A stretch of 41,341 bases of DNA from assembly GCA_007116405.1 (NCBI GenBank), contig SKIN01000038.1:1-41341 (forward strand), in the 5' to 3' direction. Origin of the DNA: Candidatus Kaiserbacteria bacterium. GTDB taxonomy: Bacteria; Patescibacteriota; Minisyncoccia; Phycocordibacterales; UBA12088. Below the pieces are notes generated by a model. It had not been told where the DNA came from and searched no databases. It saw nothing but the letters and a program-made list of their open reading frames with translations. The first letter of the stretch is position 1, and each line of letters starts with the position of its first letter. A program made the translations under genes and the position numbers. Shown in pieces: positions 15,034-22,214 of the stretch.

Positions 15034-16311
15034 TTATGAGGTTAATGCTTGTAATACTCCGCGGGTCTTATGTCTGAACGATTGCCAGATACCCCGCTTC
15101 ACAGGCTGTGGCCTTTTGGACGTCTGCGTACGTAACCGTACGTCATTCAAAACATTCATGTAAGCGATGTATGCTTCATACGGTGACTCGTAGGGATTGA
15201 AATAGGCGTGCACATCACCGTCCTGAAACCACTTCGTACACATGTAATAGAAATGGTCGGAGGTTGACAGGCGTCGCCAGTCACGCAGTAACACCTCATC
15301 ACCTGTATTTTTTACGTCTTTCTCGAGCGCAAAGAACGCACGTAGGGCATCATGTTGTATGGCGTTGCTCTTCCATGCAGACAGATCACGCTCAACGTCA
15401 GCCCATGAGACATAGTGCGGAGCATCTACTTCGCCGACGGATTCAAACGTTGACATTGCCTCCGTGGGGGTCATGAAAGTGTTATCGCTATGCCTGAGAA
15501 TCTCGCGTGGCATCTCTCGTATGAAATGGAATATACCGGTGTCTTCCCATTGATGCTCGCCAAACGTCTCATAATCCATGAACAAGTTGATGACATGCCC
15601 GTCACCATTATGCGCATTCACCCATTGTGCAAACTTAGGGGCGGTAAGCGGCCACTCTTCCCAGCCTTTGTTGCTGAATCGGAAAGCAATATCATCTGAG
15701 AGCTTGTAGTGTTTGAGTAGTACACGTAATGTCGGATCGTTCTTTGCATGATACACGTACGTGGGTTTACGCCATCCAAGCAGATGGTCAGCACCCTCCG
15801 CTAGCATGCCTAGGTATCCCATATCTGCCACCTGCTCGGCAATGTCATTACGGTAGATAAGCTCGGTGTTGCGAAACACGTACGGCGTAACTCCAAAGAG
15901 GTCCTTGACTTTGTCGGCATGAAGTTGTACTTGCTCACGAAACTCCTCCGGGGACTCAAGGAACGACAGCGAATGGTAATATGTCTCGGAGAGTATCTCC
16001 ACCCTACCTGTCGCAACCAGACGCTTGAACGATTCAATGACTTCGGGGGTATACTCTTCAAACTGTTCTAGTGCGATGCCGGATATGGAGAATGAGGCCT
16101 TGAAATCAGGATAATCATCAAGGTTTCGAAGTAACGCCTCGTTAGCAGGTAAGTAGCACTTATCTGCGACCTTACGTGCGATACGGGCATTATTGGTATC
16201 CCGTTCACTCGAATCATTGAAGTATTCCGAATCATTTCCGATATCGAAGAACCTGTATCGCTTGATGCGACGTGGCTGATGTACTTGAAAATAAAAACAG
16301 ACTGCACTCAT
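15034..16311 (-). CDS. Glycoside hydrolase family 57 (alpha-amylase/glucanotransferase type)
   Basis: 425 residues. SAVCFYFQVHQPRRIKRYRF is the GH57 N-terminal strand with the HQP motif (11-13), VEILSETYYHSLSFL (104-118) is a core motif, E150 in RNTELIYRND fits the nucleophile and D246 in LFMDYETFGEH the acid/base. The family cleaves or rearranges alpha-1,4 glucans, including as 4-alpha-glucanotransferase or branching enzyme, and the exact activity cannot be told. The ATG at 16311 overlaps the GT4 stop as ATGA, so translation is coupled; a longer frame exists upstream but is not needed. Confidence 0.92.
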   Translation of the reverse strand: MSAVCFYFQVHQPRRIKRYRFFDIGNDSEYFNDSSERDTNNARIARKVADKCYLPANEALLRNLDDYPDFKASFSISGIALEQFEEYTPEVIESFKRLVATGRVEILSETYYHSLSFLESPEEFREQVQLHADKVKDLFGVTPYVFRNTELIYRNDIAEQVADMGYLGMLAEGADHLLGWRKPTYVYHAKNDPTLRVLLKHYKLSDDIAFRFSNKGWEEWPLTAPKFAQWVNAHNGDGHVINLFMDYETFGEHQWEDTGIFHFIREMPREILRHSDNTFMTPTEAMSTFESVGEVDAPHYVSWADVERDLSAWKSNAIQHDALRAFFALEKDVKNTGDEVLLRDWRRLSTSDHFYYMCTKWFQDGDVHAYFNPYESPYEAYIAYMNVLNDVRLRTQTSKRPQPVKRGIWQSFRHKTRGVLQALTS

Positions 16312-17540
16312 ATGTTGGTTCGTGAAAGTGATTCTGTTAGCTTCTTGTAAACCATCATACACCGCTCTGCTACCCTCCTCCAAACTTGACCGCGCGCCTC
16401 ACGCATACCTTCGGTCGCAAGCGTCTCCTTTAGGCTCGGATTATCCAGTACCGATACCATCTTGTTGGCCATCTCGTCCGTGTCCCAGAAGTCTGTCTTC
16501 AGCGCATTGCGGATCACTTCGGCGACTCCCGACTGTTTACTGATGAGCACCGGCGTGCCATTCAATAGGGACTCGAGCGGAACGATACCAAATGGTTCTG
16601 AGACTGAAGGCATAACTACAAGGTCTGCGGCACCGTAGAGTCGCGCGAGTTCCTTTTCTCGCAGGAATCCCGTGAAGAGTACTTTGTCACCAATGCCGAG
16701 CTCTGCAGAACGGTCGATGATCTGCTTGGCCATATCTCCTGAACCCGAGATGACAAACAATGTGTTGGGGCGATGTGTGATGACCTTTCTTGCGGCGTTG
16801 AGGAAGTAGTCGGGGCCCTTTTGAAGGGTGAGTCGCCCGACGAAGAGGACTACGCCCCATCCCGAATCCTTGAGACGTTTCATCTCGGCTTCTGTTGCAC
16901 TCGAGACCGCGGTGTCATCAGGATCAATGCCATTGTGCACGACATCAACCTTGTCAGGTGAGATACCGTAGTGGGCCACGATGACGCGCTTGGTGTACTC
17001 GGATACTGCGATTATCCTGTCCGCCTCATGCATACCTCGACGCTCTACGTCATACACGGCCTGATTGACCGACCCGAACCCTGTCCGGTCAAACTCGGTC
17101 GCGTGGACATGTGCAACAAGCGGAAGACCCGTTACCTTCTTTGCGGCAATACCTGCAGGATAGCAAAGCCAGTCATGCACATGAATGACATCAGCCGGAT
17201 ATTGAAGTGCGACCAATGGGGCAAGAGCGGCATATCGTAACACCTCATCAAAAAGACTGGGACCATACCGAAGCTCCGGGTATTGACCACGCAGGAAGTT
17301 AAGCTGCTCTTGTGTCAGGTAACCGGAGTTGAATTGTCGTGCCTGCAGTGAATCGAGAGGGTTCGCCTCGTCAGCGAAGACTATCTTTGCACCGGACGGC
17401 AGTACGGGAAATTTGCGCGGGAGGACAAAACGGACGTCCGCACCCTCAGCAACAAGTCCACGAGTAAGCCCATAGCAAGCTACGCCAAGCCCGCCACTGT
17501 TGCTCGGCGGGAACTCCCATCCATACATGAGAACTCGCAT
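16308..17540 (-). CDS. GT4/GT5-like glycosyltransferase, glycogen-synthase type
   Basis: 410 residues with a GT-B fold. The N-terminus has YGWEFPPSNSGGLGVACYGL (6-25), the glycine loop of starch/glycogen synthases. HVHDWLCYPAG follows (about 120-130), then FVGRLTLQKG (233-242) and the EX7E motif SEPFGIVPLES (E315, E323). The enzyme should transfer a sugar from a nucleotide sugar to an alpha-glucan. It is the first gene of the polysaccharide operon, behind a 162-bp region rich in symmetric elements. Confidence 0.9.
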   Translation of the reverse strand: MRVLMYGWEFPPSNSGGLGVACYGLTRGLVAEGADVRFVLPRKFPVLPSGAKIVFADEANPLDSLQARQFNSGYLTQEQLNFLRGQYPELRYGPSLFDEVLRYAALAPLVALQYPADVIHVHDWLCYPAGIAAKKVTGLPLVAHVHATEFDRTGFGSVNQAVYDVERRGMHEADRIIAVSEYTKRVIVAHYGISPDKVDVVHNGIDPDDTAVSSATEAEMKRLKDSGWGVVLFVGRLTLQKGPDYFLNAARKVITHRPNTLFVISGSGDMAKQIIDRSAELGIGDKVLFTGFLREKELARLYGAADLVVMPSVSEPFGIVPLESLLNGTPVLISKQSGVAEVIRNALKTDFWDTDEMANKMVSVLDNPSLKETLATEGMREARGQVWRRVAERCMMVYKKLTESLSRTNI

Positions 17541-17551
17541 TATATATATGG

Positions 17552-17590
17552 ATGCGAATAGAGATTAGATGCGGAAGCGGCTATTCGCAT
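17552..17590 (-). repeat. 10-bp inverted repeat in the GT4 leader
   Basis: ATGCGAATAG (17552-17561) and CTATTCGCAT (17581-17590) are perfect complements 19 nt apart, 12-50 nt before the GT4 start. It would be a leader hairpin if transcription starts at the TATACT box at 17598-17603, or an operator otherwise. No T-tract follows. Confidence 0.5.
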
Positions 17591-17597
17591 ATCCTAC

Positions 17598-17603
17598 AGT
17601 ATA
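17598..17603 (-). promoter_or_regulatory. Possible -10 of the polysaccharide operon
   Basis: TATACT lies on the minus strand inside a CTACAGT direct repeat (17594-17600 and 17604-17610). The -35 region is weak. The leader to the GT4 ATG would be about 50 nt and would include the inverted repeat at 17552-17590. Confidence 0.35.
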
Positions 17604-17628
17604 CTACAGTCACCCCCTACCCTGGGCT

Positions 17629-17642
17629 TGCACATATGTGCA
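17629..17642. promoter_or_regulatory. 14-bp perfect palindrome, candidate operator
   Basis: TGCACATATGTGCA is perfectly symmetric and lies about 26 bp upstream of the TATACT box at 17598, between secA and the GT4 operon. This suits binding by a dimeric regulator. No second copy was noticed in the window. Confidence 0.35.
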
Positions 17643-17702
17643 TAACTTGGCTATAAATATTGGCGAAATGGTGGCCTGAGGCAGATCTCTGAACACCAGC
17701 AC

Positions 17703-20240
17703 CTACGGGACCAGCTTCCACTCCCCCCGGGCGAGCAATGACTCGGCCTTTTTATACTTCATTTGCTTGGTTTCTTTGCCGTTGGTGACGGTGACGAGCT
17801 CATTTCTCCCTATTTTCTGCTCGGTGCGCGCCGGTACAGGAGTAGTGCCGCCTTGGGTCACGCGAGAGGCCTGTTGCGCCAGCGTACTTTGTCGCTTCAT
17901 GCGTTCCTCCTCGCTCTCGAAAGCCCCCACTCCCATCTCAGGCAGCAGTTCGATCACTCGTTCGATGATACCTGTCTCAAGCGACCTGAACATGCGTAAC
18001 CCTTCCTTGCGGTACTCGATGAGCGGATCCCTCTGCCCGTATGCTCGGAGGTTCACCGAACTGCGGAGATGCTCCATGACGTCGAGATGTTCGAGCCAGA
18101 AGAAGTCTATGGTCTGCAAGAGCATCCTGCGCACTACCGTGTAAAACTCATCCTCACCCAGGAGGTCTTTCTTGTTTGCAATGATGTCTCCCGCATTCGC
18201 GTCGTGCGCCATCACCTCATCAAGGAACGCGTCTATCGCCTCACGATCCGCCTCAAGATACCGACGTCGACGTTCGTAGATGACCTGACGCTGATGGTTC
18301 AGCACGTTGTCATACGAGAGGATGCGCTTGCGGGCATCAAAGTTGAATCCTTCGATGCGCTTTTGCGCACCCTCGAGCTGCCTACTGATGATACCCATTT
18401 GTATCGGCTCATCCTCCGATGTCGTTGCTCGAGACATCGTCTTACGAATGAGATCATTGTTGCCGAACACGCGCATGAGATGGTCATCAAGCGACACAAA
18501 GAATTGCGTCTCACCGGGATCTCCTTGCCTGCCCGCTCGACCCCGCAACTGATTGTCGATGCGACGTGCCTCGTGGCGTTCGGTACCTAACACGTAGAGA
18601 CCACCAATCGCTTTCACCTCCTCGTAGGCCGCCTTGTCGACGGGACTGCCACCGAGCTTGATGTCAACACCGCGACCAGCCATGTTGGTGGCAATGGTGA
18701 CCGTGCCTTTACGACCGGCTTGAGCGATGATCTCACCCTCCCGTTCATGGTTCTTTGCGTTCAATACCTCGTGCGGTACGCCCTCTTTTGTGAGGTAGGC
18801 GGACAGTTCCTCATTCTTCTCAATGGAGGCGGTGCCTATGAGTACAGGTTGCCCCTTCTCGTAGAGTTCGCGCACCTTTCGCGCAATTGCCTTTTGCTTG
18901 CCTTGCTCGTTGATAAAGATCATGTCGGGATTATCGATACGTGCCACGGGTTTGTTTGTGGGTATCTGGACAACGTCGAGTTTGTAGACGGTGTAAAATT
19001 CCTCGGAAGATGTCTCCGCGGTTCCTGTCATGCCGGCGAGTTTTTCATACATGCGGAAGTAGTTCTGGAACGTGACTGAAGCAAATGTCCTACTTTCACG
19101 CTGAACCGAGAGACCCTCCTTTGCCTCAACTGCTTGGTGCAACCCATCGCTCCAGCGTCTCCCTGGCTGCATACGCCCAGTAAACTCGTCGACGATGACC
19201 ACCTCGCCATCGCGCACCACATAGTGTTTGTCACGCTCAAACAGCGCCTGCGCGCGGACCGCGGTCTCAAGATGGTGGACGTATTTGATGCCTGCCTCCG
19301 TGTATATATTGTCGACACCTAAAGCCTTTTCCGCTTTTTCTATACCCGCATCGGTCAACTGCACCGCACGAAGCTTTTCGTCCTTCGTGTAGTCCTCTCC
19401 CTCGGTGAGTTTGCGTGCTATCCCAGAGAACTGAGCGTAGAGATCCTCTGATGCATTTGCCGGAGCGCTGATGATAAGCGGGGTTCGTGCTTCATCGATG
19501 AGTATCGAGTCGATCTCGTCTACGATGGCGAAGTAATAGCCACGTTGTCTGAGGTTTGCGACGTCGTATTCAATATTGTCACGCAGATAATCGAAACCAA
19601 ACTCGTTGTTCGTGCCGTACGTGATGTCGGCCGCGTACGCTTCCTTGCGCGTACACGGACGCAGGAAATCATGCACGACCTTAAAGGAACCTGTGGCATC
19701 GCGTTCTTCATCCTCTGCGGAACCCTCCTTGATATCCGGGTCATAGAGGTATGACGCCTGAGAGTTGATGACCGAGACGGTAAGACCAAGGAATGTATAC
19801 ACCTGCCCCATCCATACAGCGTCTCGGCGAGAGAGGTAGTCGTTCACTGTGACGACATGCACACCTTTACCAGTGAGGGCGTTGAGGTATGTTGGCAACG
19901 TCGCGACCAAGGTTTTACCTTCACCGGTACGCATTTCCGCTATGGCGTTACGGTGCAGCGCGGCACCACCCATCACCTGCACATCATAGTGGCGTTCTCC
20001 GAGGACTCGCTTCGCAGCCTCGCGCACTACGGCAAACGCCTCCGGCATGAGTACATCAACGCTCTCTCCCTTTTCCAAGCGTTGCTTGAACTCTTCCGTC
20101 TTTGCCTTGAGTCCGTCGTCAGACATAGCCTGCATTTCATCCTCATGTGCATTGACCGCCGTCACCACCTGTTGCAATTCACGGAGTATCTTGCGATTGG
20201 TACTGTCTCTATATAGCTGTTTCAGTGAAAACGAAAACAT
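17703..20240 (-). CDS. secA: Protein translocase ATPase SecA
   Basis: 845 residues from MFSFSLKQLY. SecA drives preproteins through SecYEG. Walker A MRTGEGKT is at 103-110, with VDEIDSILID (DEAD-like), NMAGRGVDIKLGG and QLRGRAGRQGD further on. The helical scaffold/wing domain ends near residue 780. The C-terminal tail GRNELVTVTNGKETKQMKYKKA keeps the frame of the usual GRNDPCPCGSGKKYKKC zinc motif but has no cysteines, so there is no zinc finger; I recall similar tails in CPR SecA. The start at 20240 follows TGG-TACAAT-CGCGCC. A frame 23 codons longer would include the promoter. Confidence 0.97.
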   Translation of the reverse strand: MFSFSLKQLYRDSTNRKILRELQQVVTAVNAHEDEMQAMSDDGLKAKTEEFKQRLEKGESVDVLMPEAFAVVREAAKRVLGERHYDVQVMGGAALHRNAIAEMRTGEGKTLVATLPTYLNALTGKGVHVVTVNDYLSRRDAVWMGQVYTFLGLTVSVINSQASYLYDPDIKEGSAEDEERDATGSFKVVHDFLRPCTRKEAYAADITYGTNNEFGFDYLRDNIEYDVANLRQRGYYFAIVDEIDSILIDEARTPLIISAPANASEDLYAQFSGIARKLTEGEDYTKDEKLRAVQLTDAGIEKAEKALGVDNIYTEAGIKYVHHLETAVRAQALFERDKHYVVRDGEVVIVDEFTGRMQPGRRWSDGLHQAVEAKEGLSVQRESRTFASVTFQNYFRMYEKLAGMTGTAETSSEEFYTVYKLDVVQIPTNKPVARIDNPDMIFINEQGKQKAIARKVRELYEKGQPVLIGTASIEKNEELSAYLTKEGVPHEVLNAKNHEREGEIIAQAGRKGTVTIATNMAGRGVDIKLGGSPVDKAAYEEVKAIGGLYVLGTERHEARRIDNQLRGRAGRQGDPGETQFFVSLDDHLMRVFGNNDLIRKTMSRATTSEDEPIQMGIISRQLEGAQKRIEGFNFDARKRILSYDNVLNHQRQVIYERRRRYLEADREAIDAFLDEVMAHDANAGDIIANKKDLLGEDEFYTVVRRMLLQTIDFFWLEHLDVMEHLRSSVNLRAYGQRDPLIEYRKEGLRMFRSLETGIIERVIELLPEMGVGAFESEEERMKRQSTLAQQASRVTQGGTTPVPARTEQKIGRNELVTVTNGKETKQMKYKKAESLLARGEWKLVP

Positions 20241-20246
20241 GGCGCG

Positions 20247-20255
20247 ATTGTACCA
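20247..20255 (-). promoter_or_regulatory. Extended -10 of secA, leaderless geometry
   Basis: The minus strand reads TGG-TACAAT-CGCGCC-ATG. The hexamer (20247-20252) ends 6 nt before the secA start codon, so the mRNA probably begins at the ATG. Confidence 0.55.
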
Positions 20256-20301
20256 CAGATGAAAGAAAGCGTCAGTCTCCCATAATGCCGACCCCAAACA
20301 G

Positions 20302-20328
20302 CACAACATCCGCCGTGCGGATGTTGTG
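20302..20328 (-). terminator. Strong hairpin after the histone-like gene
   Basis: CACAACATCCGC, 3 nt, GCGGATGTTGTG is a perfect 12-bp stem located 25 nt past the stop of the 52-residue gene and upstream of the secA promoter. The sequence after it on the minus strand is only CTGTTTGGGG, so the U-tract is poor. It may still terminate or stabilise the short upstream mRNA. Confidence 0.55.
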
Positions 20329-20352
20329 AGGTCAAAGAGTGGAAGGTGCGGA

Positions 20353-20511
20353 CTACTTGCGTCGCGTCGCTTTCTTCTTTGTCGTCTTCTTGGTCGCTTT
20401 CTTTGCGGCCTTCTTTACGACTTTCTTTGCCTTCTTGACCGTCTTCTTTGCCTTCTTGGCAACCTTCTTGACGGCCTTCTTTGCCTTCTTGGCTGCTTTC
20501 TTTACCGGCAT
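20353..20511 (-). CDS. 52-residue Lys/Ala-rich histone H1-like protein
   Basis: The frame starts ATG CCG GTA AAG at 20511 and stops with TAG at 20353. The product MPVKKAAKKAKKAVKKVAKK... is almost entirely Lys, Ala, Val and Thr, ending in KKKATRRK. This resembles the basic C-terminal arm of histone H1 and Hc1-like bacterial nucleoproteins, so DNA or RNA binding and compaction is likely. It stands alone, with an AT-rich upstream region (20512-20667) and the 12-bp hairpin after it. The strong K-A periodicity and AAG codon use argue for a real gene. Confidence 0.75.
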   Translation of the reverse strand: MPVKKAAKKAKKAVKKVAKKAKKTVKKAKKVVKKAAKKATKKTTKKKATRRK

Positions 20512-20667
20512 GATGTCAATTTGAATTGTATATGTAATGAACGACGTCGACCGAAGATAGCTGCGAAGATATCCTCACGTCGTTGTAATACTTCTATTAT
20601 GGTGCAAAAAAAATTTTTACAAAGATGAAAAAGAAATTTTATGTGGATAACATGACGCAACCTCCGG
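20512..20667. other. Intergenic region upstream of the histone-like gene
   Basis: An AT-rich 156-bp stretch. It contains a perfect DnaA-box sequence, TGTGGATAA (20642-20650), and an A8T5 tract. On the minus strand TTGTAA, 16 nt, ATAATA could be a weak promoter for the histone-like gene with a leader of about 80 nt. No open frame of note. Confidence 0.35.
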
Positions 20668-21708
20668 TCATACCGAACGAAGTTCGACGTCGATACAACG
20701 AACCTCCGGTTCCAGGATGATCGTTGTGCGCTCTTTGACATCTTCAATGATGGTGTTTGCAAAGGCAATCAACTCCGACGTCGAACCGTCGCCATAGTGC
20801 ACCAAACACAAGGGTTGCGTATCCCAGCAGCCGACATGCTCACCCCTTCTTCCCTTCCACCCGAATTGTTCAAGTAAGTAAGCGGCGGAGAGTTTGTACA
20901 TTCCTTCACCGTGTGGATGTGCGGGAAGATATTCGAACCAGCGAGTCAGTTCCTTGTATACCTGTTCTGGGACGACGGGGTTCTTGAAAAACGAACCCGC
21001 GGTGCCTACCTCGGTCACATCGGGAAGTTTCCTGTTGCGTATCGTTCTCACCGCATCACTCACTTCCTTTGGAGTAAGTCGTCCGGTATCGGTGTTCTCA
21101 AAGTACGCCGCAAGGTCACGGTACGAGAGCTTTGGTATGGGATATGTACTCAACCGAAATGCGACCCGCGTCACAATATACTGCTGTCCTTCCGGGCGTT
21201 TGAATATCGATTCACGATACCCGAATTCACAATCAGCGACAGAGAAGATGTGTAGGGTGTTCTCCTTCGTGTCGAGCACTTCCACCCAGTCGATCAAGTC
21301 TCGTACCTCAACCCCATATGCCCCGACGTTCTGCACGGGCACAGCACCCACGGTGCCGGGAATGGCAGAAAGGTTCTCCATGCCCCAAAGCCCCTGCGAC
21401 ACTGTCTCCGCCACAAGGTCGTCCCACAGCTCACCCGCACCGGCCGTAACACGTGCGTCACCTTTGCTGTCCTCTTCATAATGACGACCCCGTATGTTGA
21501 TACGTATCACGAGGCCATCAAAACCATCGTCACTAAAGAGGACATTGCTCCCCTTACCGAGTATAAAAAAAGGAAGCCCGCGGGTGCGAGCGTACGCCAG
21601 TGCATCACGCAACTCCTCCAGTGAGGTGACCGAACAAAAAAAACGTGCCACACCACCGAGACGAAATGTGGTGAGCTCTTGGAGTGACACATTGGTAAGT
21701 ACACGCAT
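20668..21708 (-). CDS. murB: UDP-N-acetylenolpyruvoylglucosamine reductase
   Basis: 346 residues. MurB makes UDP-MurNAc, the second committed step of peptidoglycan synthesis, using FAD and NADPH. The FAD-binding part has TTFRLGGVARFF, LGKGSNVLF and GLWGMENLSAIPGTVGAVPVQNVGAYG. YRESIFK (about 183-189) marks the E. coli-like type I MurB. GTAGSFFKNP holds the catalytic serine, and LEPEVR near the end the catalytic glutamate. It follows a possible small ORF by 10 nt and is separated from the other mur genes of the window. Confidence 0.95.
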   Translation of the reverse strand: MRVLTNVSLQELTTFRLGGVARFFCSVTSLEELRDALAYARTRGLPFFILGKGSNVLFSDDGFDGLVIRINIRGRHYEEDSKGDARVTAGAGELWDDLVAETVSQGLWGMENLSAIPGTVGAVPVQNVGAYGVEVRDLIDWVEVLDTKENTLHIFSVADCEFGYRESIFKRPEGQQYIVTRVAFRLSTYPIPKLSYRDLAAYFENTDTGRLTPKEVSDAVRTIRNRKLPDVTEVGTAGSFFKNPVVPEQVYKELTRWFEYLPAHPHGEGMYKLSAAYLLEQFGWKGRRGEHVGCWDTQPLCLVHYGDGSTSELIAFANTIIEDVKERTTIILEPEVRCIDVELRSV

Positions 21709-21718
21709 GTCCTGTTCT

Positions 21719-21862
21719 CTATTCGCGTTTGTGCCCGGTATGGAACGCCGGTGCGAGCTCCAAATGAAAAACTTTAATGAGTGCCGCGGCGCTCCATACC
21801 AGGCGCACCAGGACAGTATACCATTCCCACAAGAACCACCAAAATATTGCCGCCATTGTCAT
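21719..21862 (-). CDS. Possible 47-residue membrane peptide upstream of murB
   Basis: The frame MTMAAIFWWFLWEWYTVLVR... ends 10 nt before the murB ATG. It has one strongly hydrophobic, Trp-rich helix (about residues 3-30) and a short polar tail. It lies downstream of a good minus-strand promoter (21967-21994) in an otherwise gene-free 295 bp. The frame is open further upstream to 21931, but that extension runs through a hairpin. No family was recognised; it could be a chance frame in a long murB leader. Confidence 0.35.
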   Translation of the reverse strand: MTMAAIFWWFLWEWYTVLVRLVWSAAALIKVFHLELAPAFHTGHKRE

Positions 21863-21896
21863 GCGCGAGACAAAGGGTAGCTCCCAGACACGCAAA

Positions 21897-21913
21897 TCCC
21901 CCTGTGAGGGGGG
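21897..21913 (-). other. G/C hairpin in the murB leader
   Basis: On the minus strand CCCCC-TCACA-GGGGG forms a 5-bp all-G/C stem (plus a wobble pair), about 50 nt after the predicted transcription start. It could be an attenuator-like or stabilising structure. The following sequence (ATTTGCG) lacks a real T-tract. Confidence 0.35.
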
Positions 21914-21966
21914 ACTTACGCAGTTTTTCATTTTGCAGAGCTTTTACACTCTGGCACTCACTTGGC

Positions 21967-21994
21967 AGTATAGCACATCTGCAAATAAATGCAA
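21967..21994 (-). promoter_or_regulatory. Promoter before the murB region
   Basis: The minus strand reads TTGCAT, 16 nt, TATACT, with the extended motif TGC directly before the -10 (21967-21972). The start would be near 21960, just after the AbrB-like gene, leaving a leader of about 250 nt before murB or about 100 nt before the small ORF. Confidence 0.5.
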
Positions 21995-22003
21995 GTCCAC
22001 GTG

Positions 22004-22180
22004 CTATTTTCGCAGCTGCTCGATGGCAACACTGGCACCGCGCTTCCGCACGACCACTTTTTGCCCATCTTTCCAACCAAGCTCCCGAACGAGGTCCGCA
22101 GGCAGTACCACCGTGGTGGAGCCATTTGCTTGACGCTGTATCTTGCGTACATTTACAGGTTCTGTCTTCTTTTTAGCCAT
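22004..22180 (-). CDS. AbrB/SpoVT-type DNA-binding protein
   Basis: 58 residues from MAKKKTEPVNVRKIQ. GSTTVVLPADLVRELGWKDGQKVVVRKRGASVAIEQL fits the swapped-hairpin AbrB/MazE fold, which binds DNA as a dimer. It could be a transition-state-type regulator or a MazE-like antitoxin, but no toxin gene is adjacent. It follows the Wzy-like gene by 34 nt and may be its co-transcribed regulator. The start at 22180 avoids overlapping that gene. Confidence 0.8.
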   Translation of the reverse strand: MAKKKTEPVNVRKIQRQANGSTTVVLPADLVRELGWKDGQKVVVRKRGASVAIEQLRK

Positions 22181-22214
22181 ATATCGTGTGAATTGGTTAT
22201 TGGAGAGCACGGGG

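Noticed and set aside
20339..20524. Plus-strand frame coding a very hydrophobic Phe/Ala/Leu protein
   Set aside because: It is the exact antisense of the Lys/Ala-rich histone-like gene; AAG/GCC codons read backwards give Phe, Leu and Ala runs.
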